Source: Chlamydiales bacterium (lineage in GTDB: Bacteria; Chlamydiota; Chlamydiia; Chlamydiales; JACKPQ01). Taken from it: a stretch of 64,000 bases of DNA. This document shows positions 50,282 through 58,381 of the stretch, one piece after another. Numbering within the stretch: the stretch's first letter is position 1; every line of letters begins with the position of its first letter. The notes under the pieces are model-generated. The model worked only from the letters and a program-made list of their open reading frames with translations. It searched no databases and was not told the DNA's origin. The position numbers were made by a program, and so were the translations under genes. Location: assembly GCA_024233435.1 (NCBI GenBank), contig JACKPQ010000002.1, positions 496,001 to 560,000 on the forward strand. Direction: 5' to 3'.

Positions 50282-51636
50282 AAGTAAATAATCCGATCCT
50301 AGCGCTTAAAGCGGCTGGGGTCAAGCGTAGCGATGTAGCGGAAAGTCGCTGGAGCGGGGAGTCTGCTGAGGTTGTAATTGCCTATGGTGTTGGCGATGGC
50401 TCATTACAAGTTGCTTGTGATCGATTAATTTGGATAGCAAAAGATGTTGCCGATGCATGTAGTGCTCTTGATCGCGTCACGTGCACAATGGATGAGATTG
50501 ATATCTTAAAAACCGCTCTTTGGAAATGTGTTGGCAAAAAGCGGTCGTGGATGGTTTTAGAGGGGCTTGATTGCACTGCTGTAAAAGCTCAAGTTGAGGA
50601 GCTAATCACTGGGATTGAGTTGACCTTAGCTAAGGCCGCTTATTTTGGTGTCCAAGAATTGGAAAATGTCTTGCTAAATCATGGACAGGGATTTGATGCC
50701 TCAGCTTTGTATGGAAAATACAAGGGTGTGCCAGCAGTGATTTGTGGAGCAGGTCCATCGCTAAGCACTTCGATGGATTGGCTCAAAGAAGTGGATGGGC
50801 GTGCATTGATTTTTGCTGGGGGCTCTGCACTTGGGGCTTTAATTGATGCAGGGGTTAGGCCATCATTTGGCTTAGGGTGTGATCCCGATCCTGAGCATGA
50901 ACAGATTCAAAAAGGTCTTGGCTTAGGCACTCCTTTTTTTTATACCGCAGATTTTAGTGCGAAATTATTGAGCCAGGTTAAGGGAGATAAATTTTGGGTG
51001 CGTCACACCGGTGCGCTTGAGATGGAACGTTGGCTTTGGGATAAAGGCGATGCCTTAGATATTGGATGGAATGCAGGCACCATGGCAACTGCTATAGCGT
51101 GTGAAATGGGGTGCAATCCAATTGTGTTTGTAGGTATGGATTTAGCTTATGGTAGCTTAACAAAAGCTGCAGGCATTGTAGATCGCTCATCTGTTGAAAG
51201 CATGGATGCTATAGACAAACACGGCGCGCCGGTTAAGACGCGACGTGATTTAGTGATGAGCCAGAAGTGGATTCAAGAGCTCATTCAAAAAAATCGAGAT
51301 CGCACCTGGATTGATGCTACGCCACAAGGGCTAGCGATAAAGGGGGCAATTGCTCAGATACCCCCATTTGATCAAGTATTCGAAATGGAATTGGAAAAAA
51401 TTAAAATTACAAAAGGGAATACCCTTGCGATTAAGGAAAGTATTGCAAGCTGCGCTGACTTGATCAAAAAGATTGAGCAAGATCCTCTGGCTCAGGTGCT
51501 CATTGAAACAGAGTGCTTTTATCGCCATTTAAAGGCTCTTTGGGATATTTTTAAGAATACGTTAGAAGATCAAAGTCGTTTGCAGGAATATGTATTTTAC
51601 AAGCGGGTGATGGATGGATTTAAACGGTTGGGTTGA
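50272..51636 (+). CDS. DUF115 family protein (Maf/MptE-like), copy 1
   Basis: A 454-residue protein of the DUF115 family, related to 6-hydroxymethylpterin pyrophosphokinase MptE and to flagellin motility accessory factors (Maf). The core has VICGAGPSLS near 156-165, IFAGGSALGALIDAGVRPSFG, the GCDPDPE metal-type segment, and NAGTMATAIACEMG. In other bacteria Maf proteins transfer nonulosonic acids onto flagellins; chlamydiae lack flagella, so the acceptor must differ. It overlaps genes on both sides, by 10 and 23 bases. Confidence 0.88.
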   Translation: MSLEVNNPILALKAAGVKRSDVAESRWSGESAEVVIAYGVGDGSLQVACDRLIWIAKDVADACSALDRVTCTMDEIDILKTALWKCVGKKRSWMVLEGLDCTAVKAQVEELITGIELTLAKAAYFGVQELENVLLNHGQGFDASALYGKYKGVPAVICGAGPSLSTSMDWLKEVDGRALIFAGGSALGALIDAGVRPSFGLGCDPDPEHEQIQKGLGLGTPFFYTADFSAKLLSQVKGDKFWVRHTGALEMERWLWDKGDALDIGWNAGTMATAIACEMGCNPIVFVGMDLAYGSLTKAAGIVDRSSVESMDAIDKHGAPVKTRRDLVMSQKWIQELIQKNRDRTWIDATPQGLAIKGAIAQIPPFDQVFEMELEKIKITKGNTLAIKESIASCADLIKKIEQDPLAQVLIETECFYRHLKALWDIFKNTLEDQSRLQEYVFYKRVMDGFKRLG

Positions 51637-51955
51637 ATTGAAATGGCCAAATGGCCAAAAAAAGCGCAAAACTTTCTACAAAAATAATATGCGAGATGGT
51701 TTAGAGCAACTTTGGAATGAAGAGGGCGTGCTCATTGATGAAGGAAGCTATTACCTGGGTGATCCTATTGGCTTGCATCGCAGATGGTATGCAAATGGCG
51801 TGATCAAAGAAAGATGCTTTTATTTTGGGGCAAATAGATTTAACAGGCGCTGTTACAATGAAGAGGGCGAGCTCATTTATGAATTGGTATACATGGATGA
51901 GCAAACAATGCGCATCCGCGAATGGATTGATGGAGAGATGATTACGCGATGCTGA
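51614..51955 (+). CDS. Small MORN-type repeat protein between DUF115 genes
   Basis: A protein of 113 residues composed of about five short MORN/YwqK-like hairpins (for example WPNGQKKRKTFY, YLGDPIGLHRRWY), without a signal peptide, so cytoplasmic. It overlaps both DUF115 genes (23 and 7 bases), which suggests it works with them. No toxin gene is associated. It resembles the repeats of the lipoprotein at 41462. Confidence 0.78.
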   Translation: MDLNGWVELKWPNGQKKRKTFYKNNMRDGLEQLWNEEGVLIDEGSYYLGDPIGLHRRWYANGVIKERCFYFGANRFNRRCYNEEGELIYELVYMDEQTMRIREWIDGEMITRC

Positions 51956-53589
51956 CAAAGCGCTATCCACAATTGGCTTTTTTAATGAGTTGTGCAACCC
52001 CTCATTGCATCACTTGCTCAGACAAGCTTGCAGCAGAGGTTTCCTTAGAAGGTGTTAAGCTGAGTTATGTCTATGGCATTGGCTTGGGCAAGCACTTAGA
52101 GGTTTTTTGGCCCTGGCTTGAAGAAAGCTCTGAGCATGATTTAGTCATTGTCGAAGATAACTTGGGTGCAATTGAGCGATTTTTAGATGAGCCGATTGCT
52201 AAAAAAGTGATCGATCATCCCCGAATACATTTGATGGTGCCATTTGAGTCGAGTATTAGCGAGCGAGCATTTTGTGATGAGTGTGCAAAAAAATTTCCTG
52301 AAGAAAAACTGATCACCGTCGCAATGAAAGGATATGAAGGGCAAAAATTTGATGCGTTTACGCTCGAGGTTAAACGGGCGACGACGCTTTCGGGCGCCCG
52401 CTTTCAGGAGCAGTTTTATCGCGATCGTCTACTCAAAAACGTTTGCATGAATTTTAAGCGGATGCCTGGCGCTTTTTTTGCGCATGACCTCAAAGATGCG
52501 TATAAAGGCGCATGTGCCATTGTATGCGGGGCAGGGCCCTCATTAAAGGACTGCATTGAGGACCTTAAACAAGTGAAGGGTAAAGCTCTGATTTTGGCAG
52601 GTGGATCAGCTATTCCTTCATTGAGTAACCAGGGTATAATGCCTGATTTTGGTCTCGCTGTCGATCCCAACGAAGGGGAGTATATCCGTTTAAAAGCCTC
52701 ATGTGCTTATGAAATGCCCCTGCTGATTGGAGCGCGCCTACATTGCGATGTTTTGAATACAACATCAGCTGAGATAGGATATCTGCAAACTATTAGCAGT
52801 GATCCTATTGAGATCGATATTATGGAGGCGTTGGGGTTGCCCTTTGAGCCTCTTGGAGAGGCTTTTGGCGAAGAGGCCATGTCGGTCACGACAACGGCGA
52901 TTGCATTTGCTGAAATGATTGGTTGTGATCGAATAGTACTTGCAGGAGTTGATCTGGCCTTCACAGGTCAGAAGCGGTATGCTCCAGGCGTATTTAGTGA
53001 TGTGTCTGTTGATTTTAAAAAAGAACAGGTTTTTGAAGCATCTCCAGGTGTTTATACAAATATCCAATGGCTTATGGAATCAAAAGCGATAGCTAAATTT
53101 GCAAAACAATCAAAAGCCACACTTTACAGAGCCTCAAATAAGGGGCTAGTAATTGATGGAATTGATGTGCAAAGCATTGATAATCTAAACTTAACGAGCA
53201 ATGTAAATCCGCTTTACATGAACTCTGTTCGTCGCATCGGTGATGTGTCAAGCGCGCTTTATGAGCTCGGTAGCAGTTTAGAAAAATGCATGCAAGTGCT
53301 GGGTGAATTGATTGAAGCTCTAGATTTAAAAAAGCCAAGCATCGATCATCCCCTGATCACAATTGGTGAGATGGATCTTACTAGCGAGAAGGCCTACCGA
53401 TTGATCTTAGAGCCCTCTTTGCCGGCACTTGAATACGCTGCAACTCGTAAATGCCGTGGTGATGATGCTCAATCTATTTGGAAACGCAAGCGCTCGCTAT
53501 ACAAGCAACTTAAGCGTTTGTCTCTTGCAACATTTTCCACAATGGGTTACAAAAAGGCTAATGAAACAGTGGTATTACAAAGTCGGTGA
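51949..53589 (+). CDS. DUF115 family protein (Maf/MptE-like), copy 2
   Basis: A 546-residue paralogue of the gene at 50272. The core has VCGAGPSLKD near 192-201, ILAGGSAIPSLSNQGIMPDFG, AVDPNEGE and a VTTTAIAFAEMIG helix. The N-terminal domain is longer and distinct (KRYPQLAFLMSCATPHC). Duplicate DUF115 genes in one operon may form a heteromer or act on two acceptors. It overlaps its neighbours by 7 and 29 bases. Confidence 0.88.
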   Translation: MLTKRYPQLAFLMSCATPHCITCSDKLAAEVSLEGVKLSYVYGIGLGKHLEVFWPWLEESSEHDLVIVEDNLGAIERFLDEPIAKKVIDHPRIHLMVPFESSISERAFCDECAKKFPEEKLITVAMKGYEGQKFDAFTLEVKRATTLSGARFQEQFYRDRLLKNVCMNFKRMPGAFFAHDLKDAYKGACAIVCGAGPSLKDCIEDLKQVKGKALILAGGSAIPSLSNQGIMPDFGLAVDPNEGEYIRLKASCAYEMPLLIGARLHCDVLNTTSAEIGYLQTISSDPIEIDIMEALGLPFEPLGEAFGEEAMSVTTTAIAFAEMIGCDRIVLAGVDLAFTGQKRYAPGVFSDVSVDFKKEQVFEASPGVYTNIQWLMESKAIAKFAKQSKATLYRASNKGLVIDGIDVQSIDNLNLTSNVNPLYMNSVRRIGDVSSALYELGSSLEKCMQVLGELIEALDLKKPSIDHPLITIGEMDLTSEKAYRLILEPSLPALEYAATRKCRGDDAQSIWKRKRSLYKQLKRLSLATFSTMGYKKANETVVLQSR

Positions 53590-54289
53590 CAAAGAGAGCG
53601 GGCCAGTATCTCAAGAAGAGCTCATGGGAATGCTCAAGCGCAAAGAACTGGGTTCTAAAACCCTTGTTAAGGGCGGTAACATCCATGATTGGACACCTGT
53701 TAACGATTTAGAATTTTCAGCAGAGCCATTATTGGATATTAGACCTTCTGAGCCAGATGTACCAACAGAGGAGACGCGTATTGTGAATGAAATGCCAAAA
53801 TCAAGACCATGGACCAGATTTGTGGGTCGGATGTTTGACTACACTTGGTTTCTGCTCATTGCCGGTTGGATTTTAGCTGGAATGGGATATGCGATTAATG
53901 AAGCCCCTACATGGATTATCATCATTCCTTTTTTATGGATTTTTGTTGAGGCGATTTTCATGGGTACATGGGGTATGACTCCAGGCAAGTGGATGACACA
54001 GACCTTTGTCACGAAAGCTGGAGGCAAAAAGCTATCCATGCGCGATGCTCTATATCGAAGCCTATCTGTTTGGTGGTTGGGTATGGGAGCGGGCATTCCT
54101 TTCATCGCATTCATCACAATGATTGTCGCTTGTGTCAAGCTATCGAACATGGGCGAAACCACTTGGGATAGATCAGGAAAATATTTTGTAGAGCAAAAGA
54201 AAATAGGCCCATTCCGCTTGATTGCGCTTTCTCTTTTCTTTCTTGCATTTTTCTGGTCAACGCTTCCTATGATTTATTATGGAAGTTAG
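53561..54289 (+). CDS. GYF_2 and RDD domain membrane protein
   Basis: A protein of 242 residues. I choose ATG 53561 (AAAAAGG upstream), which lies inside the end of the DUF115 gene (29-base overlap). Residues 1-50 form a GYF_2 domain (WYYKVGDKESGPVSQEEL, WTPVNDL), likely cytoplasmic. Residues 85-230 form an RDD domain (RFVGRMFDYTWFLL with its Arg and Asp) with 3-4 spans. Such proteins are widespread with unclear roles in membrane transport or signalling. Confidence 0.85.
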   Translation: MKQWYYKVGDKESGPVSQEELMGMLKRKELGSKTLVKGGNIHDWTPVNDLEFSAEPLLDIRPSEPDVPTEETRIVNEMPKSRPWTRFVGRMFDYTWFLLIAGWILAGMGYAINEAPTWIIIIPFLWIFVEAIFMGTWGMTPGKWMTQTFVTKAGGKKLSMRDALYRSLSVWWLGMGAGIPFIAFITMIVACVKLSNMGETTWDRSGKYFVEQKKIGPFRLIALSLFFLAFFWSTLPMIYYGS

Positions 54290-54977
54290 AATTGTTCCAG
54301 CTCTAAAGGATAATTACACCTACGTTATTGTTTTGAAAGAGGGGTGCATTTGTATCGACCCAAGTGAATCCAAGCCAGTCATCGATCATTTGCAAGGCAA
54401 TTTATTAGCTATTTTAAATACCCATCATCATGCTGACCATATTGGAGGCAATGAAGAGCTCAAAGTGCGTTTTCAATGCCCCCTCATTGCGCCGGCAGAT
54501 GAGCGCATTCCCAATGTCGACGTGATTGCAAGGGAAGGGGAGCCCATTGTTATTCATGAATTGACATTTGATGTCATCAGCGTTCCAGGGCACACGCGAT
54601 CAGACATTGCTTATTATTCAAAAGAGCACAGCGCTCTGTTTTGTGGAGATTGCCTTTTTGCTGGGGGGTGCGGTCGTATATTTGAGGGGACACCAGCGCA
54701 AATGTTTGAATCGCTGCAAAAACTAGCAAGGTTGCCAAGTGAAACAAAAGTGTTTTGTGGGCATGAATATACCTTGCGCAATTTAGAGTTTGCCTTGCAC
54801 CTCGATGCTGAAAACACAGCTTTGCAAAAACGCTACGCTCATACTCAAGCACTTATTAACCAAGGCGCGCCCACAATCCCATCAACCATTGGCATTGAGA
54901 TCGAAACGAATCCTTTTTTGCGTTGCGCTGATATTGCAACTTTTGCAAAACTTAGGCAAGCTAAAGATCAGTATTGA
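54279..54977 (+). CDS. gloB: Hydroxyacylglutathione hydrolase (glyoxalase II)-like
   Basis: A metallo-beta-lactamase-fold hydrolase of 232 residues with binuclear-metal motif THHHADHIGG (about 48-57), VPGHTRSDIAYY and FCGDCLFAGGCGR, ending in the thioester-hydrolase C-terminal domain with CGHEYTLRN. It should cleave S-lactoylglutathione to lactate and glutathione in methylglyoxal detoxification. Last gene of the overlapping operon, overlapping the GYF/RDD gene by 11 bases. Confidence 0.9.
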   Translation: MEVRIVPALKDNYTYVIVLKEGCICIDPSESKPVIDHLQGNLLAILNTHHHADHIGGNEELKVRFQCPLIAPADERIPNVDVIAREGEPIVIHELTFDVISVPGHTRSDIAYYSKEHSALFCGDCLFAGGCGRIFEGTPAQMFESLQKLARLPSETKVFCGHEYTLRNLEFALHLDAENTALQKRYAHTQALINQGAPTIPSTIGIEIETNPFLRCADIATFAKLRQAKDQY

Positions 54978-55000
54978 TTTATACCGAAGGGAGTTAAGCA

Positions 55001-55234
55001 ATGCCTTCACCTATTGATTTAGGAGCAAGACCTGGAAGTCCTCCAATTGCGGATGGGTCTGTTGTGGAATCCGAAGAAGCCAGATTGGTTGTGCGCGCTG
55101 TTTCTGATAGATTTGTTCAGCGTGGTCGTCATCGTTATTCCGTGCCAACAAAAGAACCTTGGAGATATTGCCGTATAAGCGGTAAAGAGTTCTTTGGGCA
55201 TGTAGTAACAAGCGAAAATATCGTTGGTCACTGA
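55001..55234 (+). CDS. Small hypothetical protein
   Basis: A protein of 77 residues preceded by AAGGGAG 7 bases from the ATG, so translation is likely. The N-terminus is Pro/Gly/Ser-rich, and the rest is polar and basic with Trp and Tyr (KEPWRYCRISGKEFFG). No membrane span. Its 3' end overlaps atoC on the other strand by 7 bases. No family recognised. Confidence 0.55.
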   Translation: MPSPIDLGARPGSPPIADGSVVESEEARLVVRAVSDRFVQRGRHRYSVPTKEPWRYCRISGKEFFGHVVTSENIVGH

Positions 55235-56523
55235 CCAAGTTCAGGATAGGCTTTGAGCTTATTCCTTAATGTCCGAATACTAATGCCAAGGACCTTGGCC
55301 GTGCGTGTGCGGTTGCCGTTATGGGCGCGTAGAGTTTGCTGAATTAGGCGCTTTTCCATTTCTAACAATGTCATGTGTTTTTGCATCTCGTTAAGAAGCT
55401 GAACAGGGGGAGTTTCGCATTTTATTTTGAGAGCGATGTCATCAGCTGAAATGATGTCAGATGAGCTCATGATGACAGCGTGCTCAATGGCATTTGAGAG
55501 TTCTCGTATGTTGCCTGGCCAGGGATAGGATAGGATTTTGTCTTTGGCAGCTTCAGAAAGGGTTTTTAGATGGGTGTGATTTGAGCTTGCTGCGCGCTGC
55601 AAAAACTGTTCGGTCAAGGGCAGGATGTCTTCTTTTCTATCGCGTAATGGGGGAAGGTGAATGGGTAGGACGTTCAGGCGGTAATAGAGATCTTCGCGAA
55701 AAATCTTATCGGAAATCGCAACTTGCATGTCTCTATTAGATGTAGCAATGAGGCGTACATCAACTTTAATCGACTTCATGCCGCCAATGCGCTCAAATTC
55801 TTGCTCTTGGATGGCGCGCAGAAGCTTGGATTGCAAACTGAGAGGAATTTCGGTGACTTCATCGAGAAGGAGTGAGCCATTATCGGCGAGCTCAAAACGC
55901 CCGAGGCGGCGCACATGAGCTCCGGTGAATGAGCCTTTTTCATGACCGAAAAGCTCAGATTCAATCAATGTCTCTGGCAAGGCCGCGCAATTTACGCGGA
56001 TAAAGGGGGCCGTTTTCCTCTTAGAGTAATGGTGAATGGCTTTTGCAATCATCTCCTTGCCTGTGCCTGATTCACCGCTAATAAAAACGCTTGCGTTGCT
56101 CTTGGCTAATTTTTTGACATCTTTTAAGATTGCCTTCATCTGGGGACTTTTTGAAACGATATGTGGAGCCTCATTGGAGGCTGCACTGGTAGTGCATTCG
56201 ATGAGTTCAATGAGATCTTGGATGTCGACTGGTTTTTGAATATGCGGGCCTTGAGGAACTTGTTGCTTGGATACAAGCAAGATAATAGGAGTTGAAAATG
56301 AAAGCCTTTGCATTTCTTGATAGAGGGCCATAGCTGGGGGAGCATTGAACTCAAGGTCGAGCAAAATGGCATGTACCTCGTTTTCTTTTAAGAAGTTAAG
56401 AGCTTTTTCACCATCCTGGCAAGCTTGCAAGCGCCATGATTTGCTTTTAAGACCATCTATAATCAGATCGGTGGTGAGAGCATCTTTGCTCACCAGCAAG
56501 ATATTTTCATTACTCAATGTCAA
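55228..56523 (-). CDS. atoC: Sigma-54 dependent response regulator AtoC/NtrC type
   Basis: An enhancer-binding activator of RNA polymerase with sigma-54. The 431-residue protein has a receiver-like domain (residues 1-120, phosphoacceptor position LLDLE near 56), an AAA+ domain with Walker A GESGTGKE near 149-156, the sigma-54 contact loop GSFTGA, Walker B, and a C-terminal Fis-type helix-turn-helix (NRTRTAKVLGISIRTLRNKL). In the receiver the usual acidic pair after strand 1 is replaced by Ser-Lys-Asp. A partner kinase (atoS) is not in the window. Confidence 0.93.
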   Translation of the reverse strand: MTLSNENILLVSKDALTTDLIIDGLKSKSWRLQACQDGEKALNFLKENEVHAILLDLEFNAPPAMALYQEMQRLSFSTPIILLVSKQQVPQGPHIQKPVDIQDLIELIECTTSAASNEAPHIVSKSPQMKAILKDVKKLAKSNASVFISGESGTGKEMIAKAIHHYSKRKTAPFIRVNCAALPETLIESELFGHEKGSFTGAHVRRLGRFELADNGSLLLDEVTEIPLSLQSKLLRAIQEQEFERIGGMKSIKVDVRLIATSNRDMQVAISDKIFREDLYYRLNVLPIHLPPLRDRKEDILPLTEQFLQRAASSNHTHLKTLSEAAKDKILSYPWPGNIRELSNAIEHAVIMSSSDIISADDIALKIKCETPPVQLLNEMQKHMTLLEMEKRLIQQTLRAHNGNRTRTAKVLGISIRTLRNKLKAYPELGQ

Positions 56524-56826
56524 AATTGACCTCAGTTTTTTTATTACATAGTATTAACCAGAGCTCTTGGTTTGTGCCGCTTAAACCTAGAGCTCAGGTT
56601 TTATTAAACTTAAGTCGCAAGGTGAGTCTTGGCAATCGCCAATTGTCAACGCATCTCAAGTCTGATATGTTATATACACAAGCACTATGAAAATTTTTGG
56701 CAGCAAATTTTTCGTCGTGTTTGTGTATAACTATTAAAAGCTGCACCAAACCAAAAGGTGACGCCCTAAATTTATATTATGTCTAATTGTAGATATATAA
56801 AATTAACAAATTATCTGGAAAGGATA
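56524..56826. other. Intergenic region upstream of atoC and the M15-like gene
   Basis: This 303-base divergent gap has no supported gene. Near atoC lies a fragment of the palindromic-element family beginning ACCTCAGT (56532) with an inner hairpin (GAGCTCTTGGTTT ... AAACCTAGAGCTC, 56562-56597). A small palindrome TTGGC/GCCAA lies at 56628-56641, and a long imperfect inverted repeat covers 56669-56731. I see no convincing sigma-54 site. Confidence 0.6.
56669..56731. promoter_or_regulatory. Long imperfect inverted repeat upstream of the M15-like gene
   Basis: GTTATATACACAAGCAC (56669-56685) pairs with GTGTTTGTGTATAAC (56717-56731). Inside is a second nested repeat (AAAATTTTTG/CAAATTTTT). Could be an operator, a transcript hairpin or a degenerate repeat element; nothing here decides. 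Confidence 0.45.
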
Positions 56827-57618
56827 ATGATAATAAAACGAACTTATTTTTTGTTTTTTGCTTTTATCCCGGTTTTTTTTGGCTGTTCTGGTATAGAACG
56901 CTCAGAAAGTCGGAGGATAAAGCGGCGCCATGCAGTCGCAGAGCCCATCACTCGGGGTGCAGCTGACTACATGAAAACGACTGATTCAGAAGAGATTAAG
57001 CGAGAACCTTACCCATGGGAGGCTCGTTTTGCTGGATTGCACCCACTTATTACAAAAGACTATTTTCGTTGCAAAGGATCGTCAAGGCGTGAGGTGGTCG
57101 TGCACGACAATCGCCCTTTATTTGACTGCAGTGGAGCTCATTCCCTTCCTATTCAAGATGGAAAAGAGTTTATTTGGCCGCAATTGGTTGATTTGCTGAA
57201 TTATTTGCAGGAAAAAACAAATAAGCGTGTTGTGATTACGTGTGGTCATCGTTGCCCGACTCATAACACCTATGCCGACCCCGACCGGTATAACCAAAAT
57301 TCAAAGCACCAGATTGGTGCAGAGGTGGATTTTTACATCGAAGGGATGGAAAACCAACCTGATAAGGTCATCGAATTGATTTTGGCTTATTTTCCAGATC
57401 CATTTAGTCGTTATGAAAAAGGGGGGCTAAATGTGCGTACGCCACCTTGGTATAATAAGGAGGTTTTCGTCAAATTGTATGAAGAAGATGAAGGGCGTGA
57501 TTTAGACAATCAGCATGCATTTCCATACATTTCTGTTCAAATGCGCTACGATAAGGTGCGCGGTGAGTGGATCACATACTCTTGGGACAAGGCATTTAAG
57601 GGATTTTTAAGAGAGTAA
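56827..57618 (+). CDS. Peptidase M15-like lipoprotein
   Basis: A protein of 263 residues from ATG 56827 (GGAAAGGATA upstream). It has a lipoprotein signal (FFAFIPVFFGC). The C-terminal half resembles peptidase M15 D,D-carboxypeptidases: CGHRCPTHN near residues 140-148 and SKHQIGAEVDFYI, with the His and Asp zinc ligands. The usual third ligand in a late HxD motif is not obvious (PYISVQMRYD there), so activity is uncertain. A role in trimming or binding the sparse peptidoglycan is plausible. Convergent overlap of 12 bases with the HAD gene. Confidence 0.78.
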   Translation: MIIKRTYFLFFAFIPVFFGCSGIERSESRRIKRRHAVAEPITRGAADYMKTTDSEEIKREPYPWEARFAGLHPLITKDYFRCKGSSRREVVVHDNRPLFDCSGAHSLPIQDGKEFIWPQLVDLLNYLQEKTNKRVVITCGHRCPTHNTYADPDRYNQNSKHQIGAEVDFYIEGMENQPDKVIELILAYFPDPFSRYEKGGLNVRTPPWYNKEVFVKLYEEDEGRDLDNQHAFPYISVQMRYDKVRGEWITYSWDKAFKGFLRE

Positions 57619-58254
57619 CTGCTCGAGCGATTGCAAGCAGAGAGCTTCTGTTGTTTCATAAGGAGGATAAATGGGTGGTCGAACAAGAACAGCGGGTATT
57701 TTCGCGGCCTGTAGCGACTCAAGTCCGCGGATGCTGTCCTCAAAACCAATGGGTTTTTGGCTATTTAACACGCTGAGAGCTTTTAAATAGCCATCTGGCG
57801 CAGGCTTTGGATTTTCATAGTCCTCGCGAGTGAACCAATGGGGAATAAGGGTAAGCTGTGGCAGCTGACTGCGAATTGTCTTAACTTGGATCAGGGGTGA
57901 GTGAGTCACAACAGCAGATGGAATGTTGTTTTTATGTAAAAATTCAAGCAGAGATAAAGCGCCAGGCATAAACTGTGTCTTATTATCTTTTAGTAGCTTA
58001 AGGTAATTTGCCTTTTTTTCAGAGTAGATTTGATCCCAGCCGATTGCATTGAGGCTAGGGAATGTTTTAAGGATCGTTGTGCGTAAATGCTCAGAGCTAA
58101 CTTGAGCAATTGTGAAATAGTCTGTTAAAGACCACGGTAGGAGATGACCATGTCCTTCAAGCGTTGCTTTATAAGCTTGATAATGCAGGTGTTCTGTATC
58201 GACAAGCAGCCCATCAAAATCAAACAGGAAAAGATCAAAGTCGTTTAATTTCAT
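57607..58254 (-). CDS. HAD-superfamily phosphatase
   Basis: A protein of 215 residues of the beta-phosphoglucomutase/phosphoglycolate phosphatase type. Motif I is FDFDGLLVDTE (nucleophile and acid aspartates near 12-14), followed by a four-helix cap, motif II THSP, a conserved lysine region (ENPKPAPDGYLKAL) and motif IV GFEDSIRG. Substrate unknown. I recall a similar gene next to truA in C. trachomatis (CT464). Confidence 0.88.
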   Translation of the reverse strand: MKLNDFDLFLFDFDGLLVDTEHLHYQAYKATLEGHGHLLPWSLTDYFTIAQVSSEHLRTTILKTFPSLNAIGWDQIYSEKKANYLKLLKDNKTQFMPGALSLLEFLHKNNIPSAVVTHSPLIQVKTIRSQLPQLTLIPHWFTREDYENPKPAPDGYLKALSVLNSQKPIGFEDSIRGLESLQAAKIPAVLVRPPIYPPYETTEALCLQSLEQLLS

Positions 58255-58381
58255 GGGTTCAGGATAACTGAGCCTCTCGATTTTGTCAAATTATTATAAA
58301 GAGCTGTAAATAAATGAAAATTAAATATTATATTTGTTAATATAAATAATATAAGATGTAGTTTGTATGGGGGCATTAACT

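Noticed and set aside
51614..51955. Toxin-antitoxin pair based on the YwqK-like repeats
   Set aside because: No toxin gene is adjacent, and MORN-type repeats are common outside such systems.
56695..56713. Sigma-54 promoter (TTGGCA with downstream TTTTC) near atoC
   Set aside because: The -12 GC is absent at the required spacing.
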